From Simonsiella muelleri ATCC 29453 (GTDB lineage Bacteria > Pseudomonadota > Gammaproteobacteria > Burkholderiales > Neisseriaceae): DNA of 64,000 nucleotides. Each line of letters starts with the position of its first letter. Within the stretch, counting starts at the first letter, position 1. The stretch lies in assembly GCF_002951835.1 (NCBI RefSeq), contig NZ_CP019448.1, positions 1,674,001 through 1,738,000 on the forward strand, read 5' to 3'. Of this stretch, positions 1 to 8,195 are shown in pieces. A model generated the notes under the pieces. It searched no databases. It had not been told where the DNA came from and saw only the letters and a list, made by a program, of their open reading frames with translations. The position numbers and the translations under genes are program-made.

Positions 1-14
1 GATTTTTTCGGGCT

Positions 15-23
15 ATTCCTGTT
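15..23 (-). promoter_or_regulatory. AACAGGAAY late-unit motif (leading off the left edge)
   Basis: On the minus strand this reads AACAGGAAT and directly follows an uptake-sequence motif. It matches the motif found at the head of about ten other late units in the prophage, so it probably heads a minus-strand unit lying left of the window. The downstream part is not visible. Confidence 0.35.
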
Positions 24-38
24 TCAGGCAGCCTGAAT
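24..38. repeat. DNA uptake sequence family (TTCAGGCWGCCTGAA), first copy
   Basis: This is the first of several dozen copies of the near-palindrome TTCAGGCAGCCTGAA or TTCAGGCTGCCTGAA. Other clear copies lie near 2888, 4300, 4964, 5390, 9656, 9749, 10739, 11545, 12895, 14065, 15772, 16832, 17862, 19329, 19408, 22737, 26368, 30284, 34518, 35318, 36076, 39018, 40567, 40600, 41935, 46275, 48073, 50001, 51540, 52376, 53636, 55944, 57972, 59007, 59970, 60968 and 61500. Each holds the 12-mers AGGCTGCCTGAA and AGGCAGCCTGAA on opposite strands, which are known uptake-sequence dialects of Simonsiella and Kingella type Neisseriaceae. They promote transformation by marking self DNA. Copies are about as dense in the prophage as in the chromosome, except for 26.4-30.3 kb, where none is intact. 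Confidence 0.9.
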
Positions 39-77
39 TTTATGCTAGAATTACGCTAAAAAAGAAAGGATACTCTC

Positions 78-647
78 GTGTCGCTCAACCCAAATTACCG
101 CCTATACGCGTGGCATAGTGGCGAATTTCGCGCTACGGATAATATCGCGCAATTAGCCGCCCAAATGCCGTTTTTGAGTGGCAACGGTGCGAATATGTGG
201 GCAACACAAGGCTATTATTTTTGGACAAATGAATACGATGCGACACAATGGAATAGACATCGCTATGATATTGTTGTCGCAAAATATATTATTGAATTTA
301 AAGATGAAACGCATTTGTATGATTTGGTTGGAAACGCTGTGCATATTCGGCATTTTTTGAGTTTATTGGATATTTTGACCCAATATTTTCCCAAAGATGC
401 ACCACGTTACACGGTTCACGGCGTGTTGGCGTTTTTGAAAGACAATCCCGAATTGTGGCACGATGTTTTTCACGGCGTGGCGGTTAAATTGGGCGATAAG
501 CATACATCGCGTATACCGTTTGTTACATCACGGCGCGAATATTTTCAGGCAGCCGAACGGCATCAAATTTGCATTTTTGCCAGTTGCCCCAAAGCGATTT
601 TCCCAAAATGGACGTTGCAAAGCATCAACACGTACGAAAGGTTTTGA
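78..647 (+). CDS. hypothetical protein, weakly ADP-ribosyltransferase-like
   Basis: This 189-aa gene starts at a GTG preceded by AAAGAAAGGA at good spacing. I do not recognise a firm family. The N-terminus has LYAWHSGEF (about residues 9-17), and further on GYYFWTNEYDATQW (about 46-59), a spacing reminiscent of the H-Y-[EQ] fold of ADP-ribosyltransferase-like toxins such as DUF3990 proteins. A convincing catalytic glutamate is not obvious. It is followed after one base by a 70-aa gene and then by an overlapping 130-aa gene, so the three probably form one unit. It lies in the prophage left arm and could be lysogenic cargo or a late accessory protein. The function is unassigned. Confidence 0.6.
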   Translation: MSLNPNYRLYAWHSGEFRATDNIAQLAAQMPFLSGNGANMWATQGYYFWTNEYDATQWNRHRYDIVVAKYIIEFKDETHLYDLVGNAVHIRHFLSLLDILTQYFPKDAPRYTVHGVLAFLKDNPELWHDVFHGVAVKLGDKHTSRIPFVTSRREYFQAAERHQICIFASCPKAIFPKWTLQSINTYERF

Positions 648-648
648 T

Positions 649-861
649 ATGGACGATTTTCACGACAAAATGGCGCAATTTTTCGCGCAAAAATCCGATG
701 ATGAATTACGCGAAATCAATCAAACTTTGCAGCAATATAGCCGTGAAACAGGCGGCGTTTCTGTGAGTGAATGGCTAGGTATCGCGTTTCACGTTCAAAT
801 AACTGAATTTGCCGCGCCATGCTATATTCCGCGCCATTTAGGGGAAAATTATGCAGCGTAG
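649..861 (+). CDS. hypothetical 70-aa protein
   Basis: The gene starts one base after the previous stop. The product is acidic in its first half (FHDKMAQFFAQKSDDELREI) and probably helical there. It has no recognised domain. Its end overlaps the start of the next gene by 11 bases, which suggests translational coupling. As the middle member of a three-gene unit it could be a partner, for example an immunity-type protein, of the upstream 189-aa protein; that is inference only. Confidence 0.5.
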   Translation: MDDFHDKMAQFFAQKSDDELREINQTLQQYSRETGGVSVSEWLGIAFHVQITEFAAPCYIPRHLGENYAA

Positions 862-1243
862 TTTTACCTATCGCGTGTTGCAATGGCAATATCAGTACGC
901 GCCGTCTCATGCCGATAATCCGCCTACGTTTCACGACCAAAGTATTCAAGTTATCCCTAGCGATGATAATCGCAGCGTGGTTTGTGCCTTGTTTTGCCCT
1001 ATTCAAGTGAATACTGAAAATTGGCAATTAAGCGGTTTATTGGATATGCAATTTACGTTCGCGCAATTATCTGACACATCAAGAGAAACCGTTTCTCATA
1101 TTCTGCAATCGCAGCAAGCCTTTATGGAAGCGGCTTTAACAGCAACCGTTAATCAGCTTATTCAAAATTTTCTTGTTCATACACCCGAAACCCAAACGCC
1201 TTGGGTGGAATTTTCTCAATTTGATTTATTTCAGGCAGCCTGA
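851..1243 (+). CDS. hypothetical protein, prophage left arm
   Basis: This 130-aa product has no recognised family. AGGGGAAA precedes the ATG, which lies inside the end of the 70-aa gene. The C-terminus ends in FQAA followed by TGA, and both the last codons and the stop come from an uptake-sequence motif (TTTCAGGCAGCCTGA). The 31-aa gene and a hairpin follow immediately. Confidence 0.5.
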   Translation: MQRSFTYRVLQWQYQYAPSHADNPPTFHDQSIQVIPSDDNRSVVCALFCPIQVNTENWQLSGLLDMQFTFAQLSDTSRETVSHILQSQQAFMEAALTATVNQLIQNFLVHTPETQTPWVEFSQFDLFQAA

Positions 1244-1244
1244 A

Positions 1245-1294
1245 AACAGGAACAATCAAAAACCGCATTGTCCAAAAACGGATAATGCGGTTTT
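1245..1294 (+). promoter_or_regulatory. AACAGGAAC motif plus hairpin
   Basis: AACAGGAAC at 1245-1253 is followed by a 9-bp hairpin, AACCGCATT at 1261-1269 and AATGCGGTT at 1284-1292, ending in TTTT. A small gene starts at 1314 after AGGGAG. The order motif, hairpin, start codon recurs before other late genes on both strands. The hairpin alone could also terminate transcription of the upstream three-gene unit. Confidence 0.5.
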
Positions 1295-1313
1295 CTGATT
1301 AGGGAGCGATAAA

Positions 1314-1409
1314 ATGCTGAATATTCTAAAACGCTGTTTTGTTTATTGGAAATGCAAGAAACCCAAAATCCGCCAATCCAAAAGCGGCAAAACCTACTAC
1401 GGGCTTTAA
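1314..1409 (+). CDS. small basic 31-aa protein
   Basis: The ATG is preceded by AGGGAGCGATAAA, a fair ribosome binding site. The product is 31 residues, basic and cysteine-containing (CFVYWKCKK), and ends KSGKTYYGL. It lies downstream of an AACAGGAAC-hairpin element, which supports its being a real short late gene. Its last bases overlap the end of the convergent Cas2-like gene. No function can be assigned. Confidence 0.4.
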   Translation: MLNILKRCFVYWKCKKPKIRQSKSGKTYYGL

Positions 1410-1678
1410 CGCTGCCAATTTTTTAATAAAAATTCTTGTGCGTTTTGTTCAATACCAAACCACTCAATATTTTTAGCGTTCACGACAATCAAATTATCGT
1501 CATCATCAATCCATTCAATCAGCTTTGCCATGATTTCTGTTTGATTTTGATGAGCCGAAAGAAAATAGACGGATTGTTGCAATTTGATTGCGCCTAGTTT
1601 ATGTAATTCATCGGTAAGACGATGATAATCTTGATTGGGGCGTTGCAGATCGTACATAATAATCAGATTGTATTTCAT
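1406..1678 (-). CDS. Cas2/SinR-like small ferredoxin-fold protein
   Basis: This 90-aa protein begins MKYNLIIMYDLQRPNQDY, with a hydrophobic beta strand ending in the YDL Asp typical of Cas2-like and SinR-like stand-alone proteins. A helix and the strand IKLQQSVYFLS follow, then MAKLIEWIDDDDNLIVVNAK. Length and strand-helix-strand order fit the Cas2-like ferredoxin fold, in which the first-strand Asp binds metal in nuclease members. No CRISPR array or other cas gene is visible, so this is a stand-alone phage homologue of unknown role. It follows the large polyvalent gene on the same strand. An inverted repeat that contains a TATAAT box lies just before its start. Confidence 0.6.
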   Translation of the reverse strand: MKYNLIIMYDLQRPNQDYHRLTDELHKLGAIKLQQSVYFLSAHQNQTEIMAKLIEWIDDDDNLIVVNAKNIEWFGIEQNAQEFLLKNWQR

Positions 1679-1682
1679 TTTA

Positions 1683-1732
1683 AAAGCCTTTCGATTTGTT
1701 AATGGGGATTAACATTATACCGAAAGGCTTTT
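1683..1732 (-). promoter_or_regulatory. hairpin with embedded TATAAT before the Cas2-like gene
   Basis: AAAGCCTTTCG at 1683-1693 pairs with CGAAAGGCTTT at 1721-1731. On the minus strand the loop starts with GTATAATG, a good -10 sequence, about 40 bases before the ATG at 1678. It may combine a terminator for the 1428-aa gene with a promoter for the Cas2-like gene. Confidence 0.4.
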
Positions 1733-1738
1733 TTTCAT

Positions 1739-4700
1739 TTAGAACAATTCAGCGTAGGCTTTCATGGCATCATGGGCTAAATCTTCGTATTCGCTGCCGT
1801 CCAAATACAACAGCCAATCTAATTTATCATCAATTTCGCCGTCTAAAATTTGCTGCAAGGAATATTTTTTTGCGATTAATTCATTGGCAAATTCTCGGGC
1901 TTTTTGGACGTTTTCGTCTTCGCTTGTTTGGTCGTCTTCATTTTTCTCAGTGAAGCCGATTTGCGATAGTTTTTCTTTCAATCTATTAGCGACATCGTCT
2001 TGACTGTCTGGCGGCGTTTGCGTAGGATTATTCTCATTAGCACCGTGAAGCCCGATAGGGGATTGTGGATTGTTTCCATTTTCGCCTACCAACTCTGGCA
2101 CGGTGCTATTTTCAATTTCAATCGTCTCAACCGAATTAAGCTCACGAATGGAAATAATTTCAATATTCCAGCCGTCTTTGCCATCTTCAATATCGTCAAA
2201 AACGCCATTGACACCATAAGCTTTTTTACGCAAAATAGCATTCATAGAGATTGTTTCAGCTTCTGACCGACCAGCCTTGATGTTGGAGACAGTATCGGGG
2301 GCTGAAACAGTCTCTTTCTCGTTTGCGCTATCCATAACTGCGCGACTGTGATACGCGATAAATACAAATTCGCCGTTTTCACGTTCACCAACTTTCACAA
2401 CGTGATTGATTTCTTTGTTATCCACAACGACTGTATTCCCAAAATTATGGAATGCAACAAATTTACCTTTTTTACCCGAACGGTCTTTCGCTAATTCAAA
2501 TTTACCTAAATATGTGCCGTTTTGTAACGTTTCAGGTACAAACGGAATAAGGCTTGCACGGATTTTATTCTCTTTCGTACCCAGTTTTAATTCGCCTACT
2601 GATACAGCATTAAATAACACCTTCCCAATTTGCGTATTAACGTATTTGCCTTGCAATTGGTCTAACACACGCCCAACCGCTTCTTTGAAACTTTCATCAT
2701 CTGCATTTTGATATTTACTCAAATCCGTATCAATCGCAGAAACGTCAATTTCTTGCGGTTCTTCATTTTGTTTAGGACTTACAGGGGCATTATTATATTT
2801 ATGAATAAGTGCGTGTGAAAACGTCCCATCAGGATTTTTAATAGTAAATTCTTGAATATCTTGCACGTCTTGACTACTGTTTTCACTATTCAGGCTGCCT
2901 GAATTTTTAAATTTTTTCTCCAAATATCGCGCAAAATTTTGTTCAGATTTGGTTTCTAATGCATAACCTTTGTTATCGCTATCCCATAAAGTTACCGTTT
3001 CTACATCAATATATTCATCTAATTTACGGCTGTATTTTTCCATTGTTCCGTTGCGGACTACGCCATTTTTCAATTTGATGATTTCTTCAATATGTTGGGC
3101 AGTAGTTTGAATTTTGCCTAAAAAATCTACTTTTTTATTCAATACTTTAAGTACCAAACCTGCATCACGCACAGACATATTTTCAGACGCAATCCATTCT
3201 TTGATAATCGTATTTTGCGCATCTAATTCAGCTTTTTCCTGCGCCATCTGCCGCTCACGTTCTGCTTTTTGTTCATCAAATTTTTGTTTGCTTTCATTAA
3301 TTAATTTTTGGCTTTCTCGGTCGCTAGCCAAATAATCAGCATATTCTTGGAAATCTTCATTTGTTTTCAATTCATTACCTGCCAAATTGAAAACAAACAA
3401 ATTCAAATTATCCCCTTGACTTTCATTATCCGAATCAATATCATCTAGCGCATAGTCGTTTTGGTTAGGAACAACATTCCAGCTTTTGGAGCTGGGGGTT
3501 CTAGTACTATCCAAAACGGCTTTTTGTTCGTCTGTCAAAACAACATCATAATGCAGCAAACCTTTTTCATCTTGTTCAATCACAATTTGAATAGGAAAAC
3601 TTTCGCCATTCACTTTTGAAGTATTCCACAAACGGAAATAATGCGCGATGTGTGGTTTTTCAGCTTGTTTGCCATTTACTTCAAATCCACTGCCTACGCT
3701 TTTTGCTGTTGCAATTAAATTTTCAATATTGGCAAGAATTTGTAATTTCACAGGATTAGCAGAATACCGAATCATCTCATCAATACCTCGCTGACGGATT
3801 TCAATATCCGCATCCAAATGATGATTGAAAATCCATTTGCCGCGCAAACGTTCTAAATGCTCACGCGTAGCTTGGCGCAATTGTTTCACGCTTTCAGTAT
3901 TACTTAAATCAAAATTGCCCAATTCTTGACCTGTTAATTCATTTGCGTTTTTATTTAACTCATTCAAAATACCTGACTTTCTGGCATTCTCAAACAAGAA
4001 AAATTTACGCAATTTGCTCAGGCTAATGCTTCCATTTTTATCATGAAATCTTTTAGGATTTCTGATTCCATTGATAATTTCTTGCCCTAAATAATCCGCT
4101 AACGCTTGGTAATGGCTTATTTTTCCCTCATTTAAAAAATCGGGCAAGCGGTTTTCAGCCAGCCAGTTTTTCAAGATTTCTGCTTGCTCTGAATTTAAGT
4201 CATCAAAATAAGTTTGCACAAAATTTTCGGCTTCATCAAAAGTCGCCTTGTCCGCAGTCAATGGAATATTTGAATTAACTAGCGGTTTTTTTTCATCTTT
4301 CAGGCTGCCTGAATTTTTCTCGCGCACTTCCAAAATTTCAATGAAAATATACGGTTCATTATCTTGCGCTGCATCGTAAATGGCTGTATGATTGTTGCAT
4401 TGCGATGTGGACGTAGGCTCAACCTGAACCGTAGGGCGATGCGGAAGTTGGGAGATACCCGATACATCATTAGCACTATCGCCAGTAAAAGAAGTCGGAT
4501 TGTTTTCGGCTTCTTTTATTTTTTCTGCGTTCTTCATTGCATAAGCAATCAAGCCATCTCCTGCAACCAATAATCCATTTTGCAATTCGCCTGCTTTCAC
4601 TTGCAAATTCATTTTCGTGCCATCTTTCAATTCAACCCATTTGCGGTAGGTATGGAATGCCACGAACCCATCTTTTTCACGTGCTTTGTATAATTCTTGG

Positions 4701-6025
4701 CGTTCAATGAATTGCCCCGTTTTTAACACTTCAACTGCAAATTCAGCAGCTTGTAAAGCCAAACCATTCTCACGTTGCATAATGTCATTGGTAATATGCC
4801 CTGTAGATTTGCCACTAAATCGTACGGTTTTACCATCTGATGTGGTAATCGTTTTGCCTTGCAATTGTTTCAAATACGTTTCCAATGCCTTACGGACTTC
4901 TTTTGCAGTGGCATTTTCAGGCACATTCAATGGCTCTAATGCACTTTCGTCTAACGGTTCAGTTTTCAGGCTGCCTGAATTATTCCGCGCTTCAATCTGC
5001 GCATTCAATTCTTCCAAACGCGCTAATTTTTGCGCCTTTTCGCTTTCCAAACGCGCCAATTCTTCGGTTTCGGCGGCTTTATTGGCATTGGCTTTGGCAA
5101 AACGCGCGGTATTTTTCTCCACCAACGCCATGACACGCCGCGCAACAGTAGGCAAAGGCAAATCTTTGCCATTTTCTTTGGCAACTACAATCGTGATATC
5201 TTTACGGTTCAACAGCCATTTCCAGCTAATTAACACATCATCAGGCGCGATTTTGGCAGGCGTTGTGTCGGGATTGTGGAACAAAACCGATACCGTTTGT
5301 CCGTCCGTCATTTCATACATCACTGCAATATTGGTTGTACCGTTTTTTTTCATTGGCGCAGAAATCTGAATGCCATTTTCCACAACTTTCAGGCTGCCTG
5401 AAGTGCGGTTTAACGCCAAACCCAATAATTGTGCGGTTTTTTCTAAACGCTTGTTTTCTACTGCCAGTGCATCAAAAGCAGCCTGAAATTCAATTTGTGC
5501 GCCGTCTTGTTCTTCATCAAAACAAATCGCATCAAGCGTTGCCGCTTCGGTTAATTCGCCATATTCATCGGTTTTGCGCATTTCGTAGATAAATTGTGCG
5601 GCGGTTTTGTCCGTCCAATTTGTGTTGAAACCTTGTGTCATCATGTCTTCGTTCTCGTTGTCAAAAGGAAAAGATTGTGCCGTAACAGGCGCAGCGTGAT
5701 TGCCAAATTGCAACCACCATTTGAGCTGTTGCATCGTGCAAGAGAAAATTTCAGGTGTATTGCCAGTTGTCAGACGATAAGCATTAATTGCTTGTTCTTT
5801 ATCGTAAAAATCCAACATGACCTTATGTTCATCAAAAAATCCGCCGTGATACTGATTGATGATGTACGCCATTTTTGAATTTGGAAACAAGCCGCGATAA
5901 ACATCAATCGGTTCGTTATCTGCTCCGCGCGTCTCTGTTATATAGCCATAATCGGCGGCGTATTGCCGTGCCTTGCCGTTCTTGATGCGGTATTGTCCGC
6001 GCGTGATTTCAATTTCAATTTCCAT
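1739..6025 (-). CDS. large polyvalent protein with pyrophosphatase-like and repeated BECR-nuclease-like domains
   Basis: This 1428-aa multidomain protein begins with about 100 residues like the inorganic-pyrophosphatase domain of large polyvalent proteins (VDVYRG, YIINQYHGGFFDEHKVM). A coiled region with ARLESEKAQKLARLEELNAQ follows at about 320-345. Two similar domains, at about 375-510 (LKQLQGKTI, FVAFHTYRKWVEL) and about 1085-1230 (LDQLQGKYV, FVAFHNFGNTVVV), resemble phage-associated Barnase-EndoU-ColicinE5/D-RelE (BECR) domains. A third segment near 760-870 (HIAHYFRLWN) may be another. Four uptake-sequence motifs encode SGSL linkers near residues 212, 353, 574 and 1045. Such proteins are thought to be packaged and ejected with phage DNA; that role is inferred. 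The SD (AAGGG) lies in the 3' arm of a hairpin. Confidence 0.7.
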   Translation of the reverse strand: MEIEIEITRGQYRIKNGKARQYAADYGYITETRGADNEPIDVYRGLFPNSKMAYIINQYHGGFFDEHKVMLDFYDKEQAINAYRLTTGNTPEIFSCTMQQLKWWLQFGNHAAPVTAQSFPFDNENEDMMTQGFNTNWTDKTAAQFIYEMRKTDEYGELTEAATLDAICFDEEQDGAQIEFQAAFDALAVENKRLEKTAQLLGLALNRTSGSLKVVENGIQISAPMKKNGTTNIAVMYEMTDGQTVSVLFHNPDTTPAKIAPDDVLISWKWLLNRKDITIVVAKENGKDLPLPTVARRVMALVEKNTARFAKANANKAAETEELARLESEKAQKLARLEELNAQIEARNNSGSLKTEPLDESALEPLNVPENATAKEVRKALETYLKQLQGKTITTSDGKTVRFSGKSTGHITNDIMQRENGLALQAAEFAVEVLKTGQFIERQELYKAREKDGFVAFHTYRKWVELKDGTKMNLQVKAGELQNGLLVAGDGLIAYAMKNAEKIKEAENNPTSFTGDSANDVSGISQLPHRPTVQVEPTSTSQCNNHTAIYDAAQDNEPYIFIEILEVREKNSGSLKDEKKPLVNSNIPLTADKATFDEAENFVQTYFDDLNSEQAEILKNWLAENRLPDFLNEGKISHYQALADYLGQEIINGIRNPKRFHDKNGSISLSKLRKFFLFENARKSGILNELNKNANELTGQELGNFDLSNTESVKQLRQATREHLERLRGKWIFNHHLDADIEIRQRGIDEMIRYSANPVKLQILANIENLIATAKSVGSGFEVNGKQAEKPHIAHYFRLWNTSKVNGESFPIQIVIEQDEKGLLHYDVVLTDEQKAVLDSTRTPSSKSWNVVPNQNDYALDDIDSDNESQGDNLNLFVFNLAGNELKTNEDFQEYADYLASDRESQKLINESKQKFDEQKAERERQMAQEKAELDAQNTIIKEWIASENMSVRDAGLVLKVLNKKVDFLGKIQTTAQHIEEIIKLKNGVVRNGTMEKYSRKLDEYIDVETVTLWDSDNKGYALETKSEQNFARYLEKKFKNSGSLNSENSSQDVQDIQEFTIKNPDGTFSHALIHKYNNAPVSPKQNEEPQEIDVSAIDTDLSKYQNADDESFKEAVGRVLDQLQGKYVNTQIGKVLFNAVSVGELKLGTKENKIRASLIPFVPETLQNGTYLGKFELAKDRSGKKGKFVAFHNFGNTVVVDNKEINHVVKVGERENGEFVFIAYHSRAVMDSANEKETVSAPDTVSNIKAGRSEAETISMNAILRKKAYGVNGVFDDIEDGKDGWNIEIISIRELNSVETIEIENSTVPELVGENGNNPQSPIGLHGANENNPTQTPPDSQDDVANRLKEKLSQIGFTEKNEDDQTSEDENVQKAREFANELIAKKYSLQQILDGEIDDKLDWLLYLDGSEYEDLAHDAMKAYAELF

Positions 6026-6029
6026 AAAA

Positions 6030-6097
6030 AACCCTTACACTTCAAATACTATTGAGTGTAAGGGTTCTGTTGTGTTTTTTTGGGCTGTGTTCCTGTT
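6030..6097 (-). promoter_or_regulatory. AACAGGAAC motif plus SD-sequestering hairpin
   Basis: On the minus strand AACAGGAAC (6097-6089) overlaps the stop codon of the upstream tail gene. An 11-bp hairpin follows, ACCCTTACACT and AGTGTAAGGGT (arms at 6055-6065 and 6031-6041), then TTTTTATGG. The only Shine-Dalgarno for the 1428-aa gene, AAGGG, is in the 3' arm, so translation may depend on the hairpin being opened. Confidence 0.5.
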
Positions 6098-6872
6098 AAG
6101 CTTTGCCAGTGGCAAACACCACTGAATAACTCGCACCGCCTATATTGATATACAAATCCGCACTAAGTGTTACTTCACGCGCGATTTCTGCCACCATTAA
6201 CCGCGCTGGCAACACATTATTCAAGCCATTGCCAATTTCAGTTGCAAAATAGCCAATATCATCAAGCAATTGAACGCGTAAGCGACTGGTTAAAAAATAA
6301 TCACTTTCTTGATGTTCCAGTTGGGCGATTTCAGGCAGCGTGGCGCAACTTTCGGGATAGCTGCCGTCTTTTTTGCAATACAATGGCAAAATTTTAAAAT
6401 CGCTCCCCCAAACGCAACGGATAAAAGTTTCTAAAAATGCCGTGCCACGTTTGCCATTCAAGTACCGCCAAGCCATGAGTAAATAACGCATTGCATTTTC
6501 TTCTAACGCTTCGGTATTGAAATTCGCTACATTTTGAGAAACAAGATATTGACGCAATAAGGTTCGCGAACCCAAATGCGGCGCACCGTAAACATTCACA
6601 TCATTGAATCTTCCTGAAAGCTTGGCTTTAAACAAAGCAATCAATAACGCGAAAAACTGCGCTTCTACTTCTCCATAACGATGCGATTTAACCAATGGCA
6701 ACAACTGCCTATCAGACTTGCGTTTTTCCTCAATAATGACAATAGGATTGATTGGCTTAATATTCCCACTGTCATGATTGCTGTTGTCTTGGTTTTCTTC
6801 TTCACGCCCAAACGCCAACGGAAAAGTTGTACGGTTTTGCGTGGTTTTGAATTGAAGTGGGTATGTTGGCAT
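6096..6872 (-). CDS. phage tail/baseplate-associated protein
   Basis: The 258-aa product has no motif that I recognise firmly. It is the last of four tightly packed minus-strand genes after the J-like baseplate wedge gene: wedge, 315-aa fibre-like, 121-aa, this one. That position is typical for wedge or fibre-attachment proteins. Residues 50-190 are largely helical and hydrophobic (AQFFALLIALFKAKLSG, RYLLMAWRYLNGKRGTAFLE), and the C-terminus is beta-like. A tail role is inferred from context. Confidence 0.55.
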   Translation of the reverse strand: MPTYPLQFKTTQNRTTFPLAFGREEENQDNSNHDSGNIKPINPIVIIEEKRKSDRQLLPLVKSHRYGEVEAQFFALLIALFKAKLSGRFNDVNVYGAPHLGSRTLLRQYLVSQNVANFNTEALEENAMRYLLMAWRYLNGKRGTAFLETFIRCVWGSDFKILPLYCKKDGSYPESCATLPEIAQLEHQESDYFLTSRLRVQLLDDIGYFATEIGNGLNNVLPARLMVAEIAREVTLSADLYINIGGASYSVVFATGKA

Positions 6873-6874
6873 GA

Positions 6875-7240
6875 TTAACCTATGATTGGTTTGCGTTTAT
6901 CCCATGCGACTGGGCGATAATTGCTGTCGTGGTTGTCCAACGACATGATGATGTATTCACGGTTTGGATTCAAACCGTTAATGCGCCAAGTGCCGTCCGT
7001 ATCGCTCCAAGTGCTGGCAACAAAACGCAAACTTTGTTGCTCTAGTACAAAAACTTTACGAACCGCTGGTTGATTATCAACCGTAACAATATCCGTCAAG
7101 CCTGATGAAAAAAAACCAACGCCCCCCGAAAACCCACACGACATAAAACCACCTTGCAAAATATTACCCAAGGATTTCATGTTGTAACGGCGTGTATTGC
7201 TTTTAAACAAAAAACCGCCTGAAATAATTGAATGACTCAT
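6875..7240 (-). CDS. small tail protein with carboxypeptidase-regulatory-like fold
   Basis: The product is 121 aa. Its second half (VRKVFVLEQQSLRFVASTWS, then DTDGTWRINGLNPNREYIIM) has the pattern of a CarboxypepD_reg or Ig-like beta sandwich: a strand, a DGTWRI turn, then GLNP..YI. Such domains are common in phage tail fibre and host-contact proteins. It overlaps the 315-aa gene by four bases and precedes the 258-aa gene by two, so they are co-translated. MKSLGNI, an internal methionine about 20 residues in, is an alternative start. Confidence 0.5.
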   Translation of the reverse strand: MSHSIISGGFLFKSNTRRYNMKSLGNILQGGFMSCGFSGGVGFFSSGLTDIVTVDNQPAVRKVFVLEQQSLRFVASTWSDTDGTWRINGLNPNREYIIMSLDNHDSNYRPVAWDKRKPIIG

Positions 7241-8184
7241 ACGCCATTGTCCGCCCAGTAAGATGCATTAATTAAAAAGAAAAATCTGTCGGCTCTTCCC
7301 AATTTAAATTTCAAATAGTTATCATTGCTGCCATCAATTTTAATGACACTTCCATCAGGAAGATTATTAAGTGATTGACCACACTTAAAAAATCCTGCCA
7401 GTAATCCGCGTATGCTATCAAAAACTGTTGTGTTATTACCTTGATTATTCGACTCAAGCAAATAGCATTCAGCTGCCTGAAGACCGCCTGTAATTCGATC
7501 AGGGTATGGCGCATGACAGGAATCATGTAGCATCAGACTAATTAAATTTGCGGAAACTGCCTTTGGTGTGCCATCCCAGTGTTTCGCTATCAGCATATTG
7601 CGAGCGTAGGAATCGTTGACATAATAGTTATTAGTTACCATTCCAACAGGATAATGATATTCGTAATCGTGGTAATGTCCCGAATAGAACAATGTATTGC
7701 CAGTATCATTTGGCACGACAGTAGGAAAGTCGCCAAAAATCAAACATTCGCTGAATCCACCATCAATACTGGAAACCAATAAGGTAAATGCCTTGTCATG
7801 CCCAATCAAAAACCACTTCCCAGCATTTGTACTTTGGACTTGTTCTATATAACCAAATCTACTGAAATTGTCAGGATAAGCAAAAGAATCAGAAACATCA
7901 TCAATTGCACTCATGCTGCGACAACCCATGACCGTTGCGTATTTGGTTGTTGAGTTTTCAACGCGTAAAAAATGGCGATTGCTACTCACATTCGTTGAAC
8001 GATAAGCCGCAGAATTACTGCCCGAATAGGCTTTTTCCCAGCCAAGTGGTTTTTTACTTCCATAACCATCAATCAAGCACGCGTCAAGCAGCGCAATCAG
8101 GCTGCCTGATTTGTTGGTTAATTTTGGCGCGTCAGAATCGGTTGATTGAAACAAAGTTACGGCTTTTTGTTTGGTATTTATCAT
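7237..8184 (-). CDS. tail fibre-like protein
   Basis: The 315-aa product is rich in aromatic, Asn and Ser residues. It has GWEKAYSGSNSAAYRS (about 48-63), a motif I associate with phage tail proteins that carry a distal beta-rich region. Other beta-prone stretches are GKWFLIGHDKAFTLLVS and TLFYSGHYHDYEYHYPVGM. It lies between the J-like wedge gene and two smaller tail genes, consistent with a distal tail or receptor-binding part. The ATG is preceded by AAGGAAAAATC, a good ribosome binding site. The exact family is unknown. Confidence 0.5.
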   Translation of the reverse strand: MINTKQKAVTLFQSTDSDAPKLTNKSGSLIALLDACLIDGYGSKKPLGWEKAYSGSNSAAYRSTNVSSNRHFLRVENSTTKYATVMGCRSMSAIDDVSDSFAYPDNFSRFGYIEQVQSTNAGKWFLIGHDKAFTLLVSSIDGGFSECLIFGDFPTVVPNDTGNTLFYSGHYHDYEYHYPVGMVTNNYYVNDSYARNMLIAKHWDGTPKAVSANLISLMLHDSCHAPYPDRITGGLQAAECYLLESNNQGNNTTVFDSIRGLLAGFFKCGQSLNNLPDGSVIKIDGSNDNYLKFKLGRADRFFFLINASYWADNGV

Positions 8185-8195
8185 GATTTTTCCTT

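Noticed and set aside
4686..5369. 227-codon open frame antisense to the large polyvalent gene
   Set aside because: It mirrors a long, well-supported coding gene, has no binding site and no protein features beyond reversed codons.
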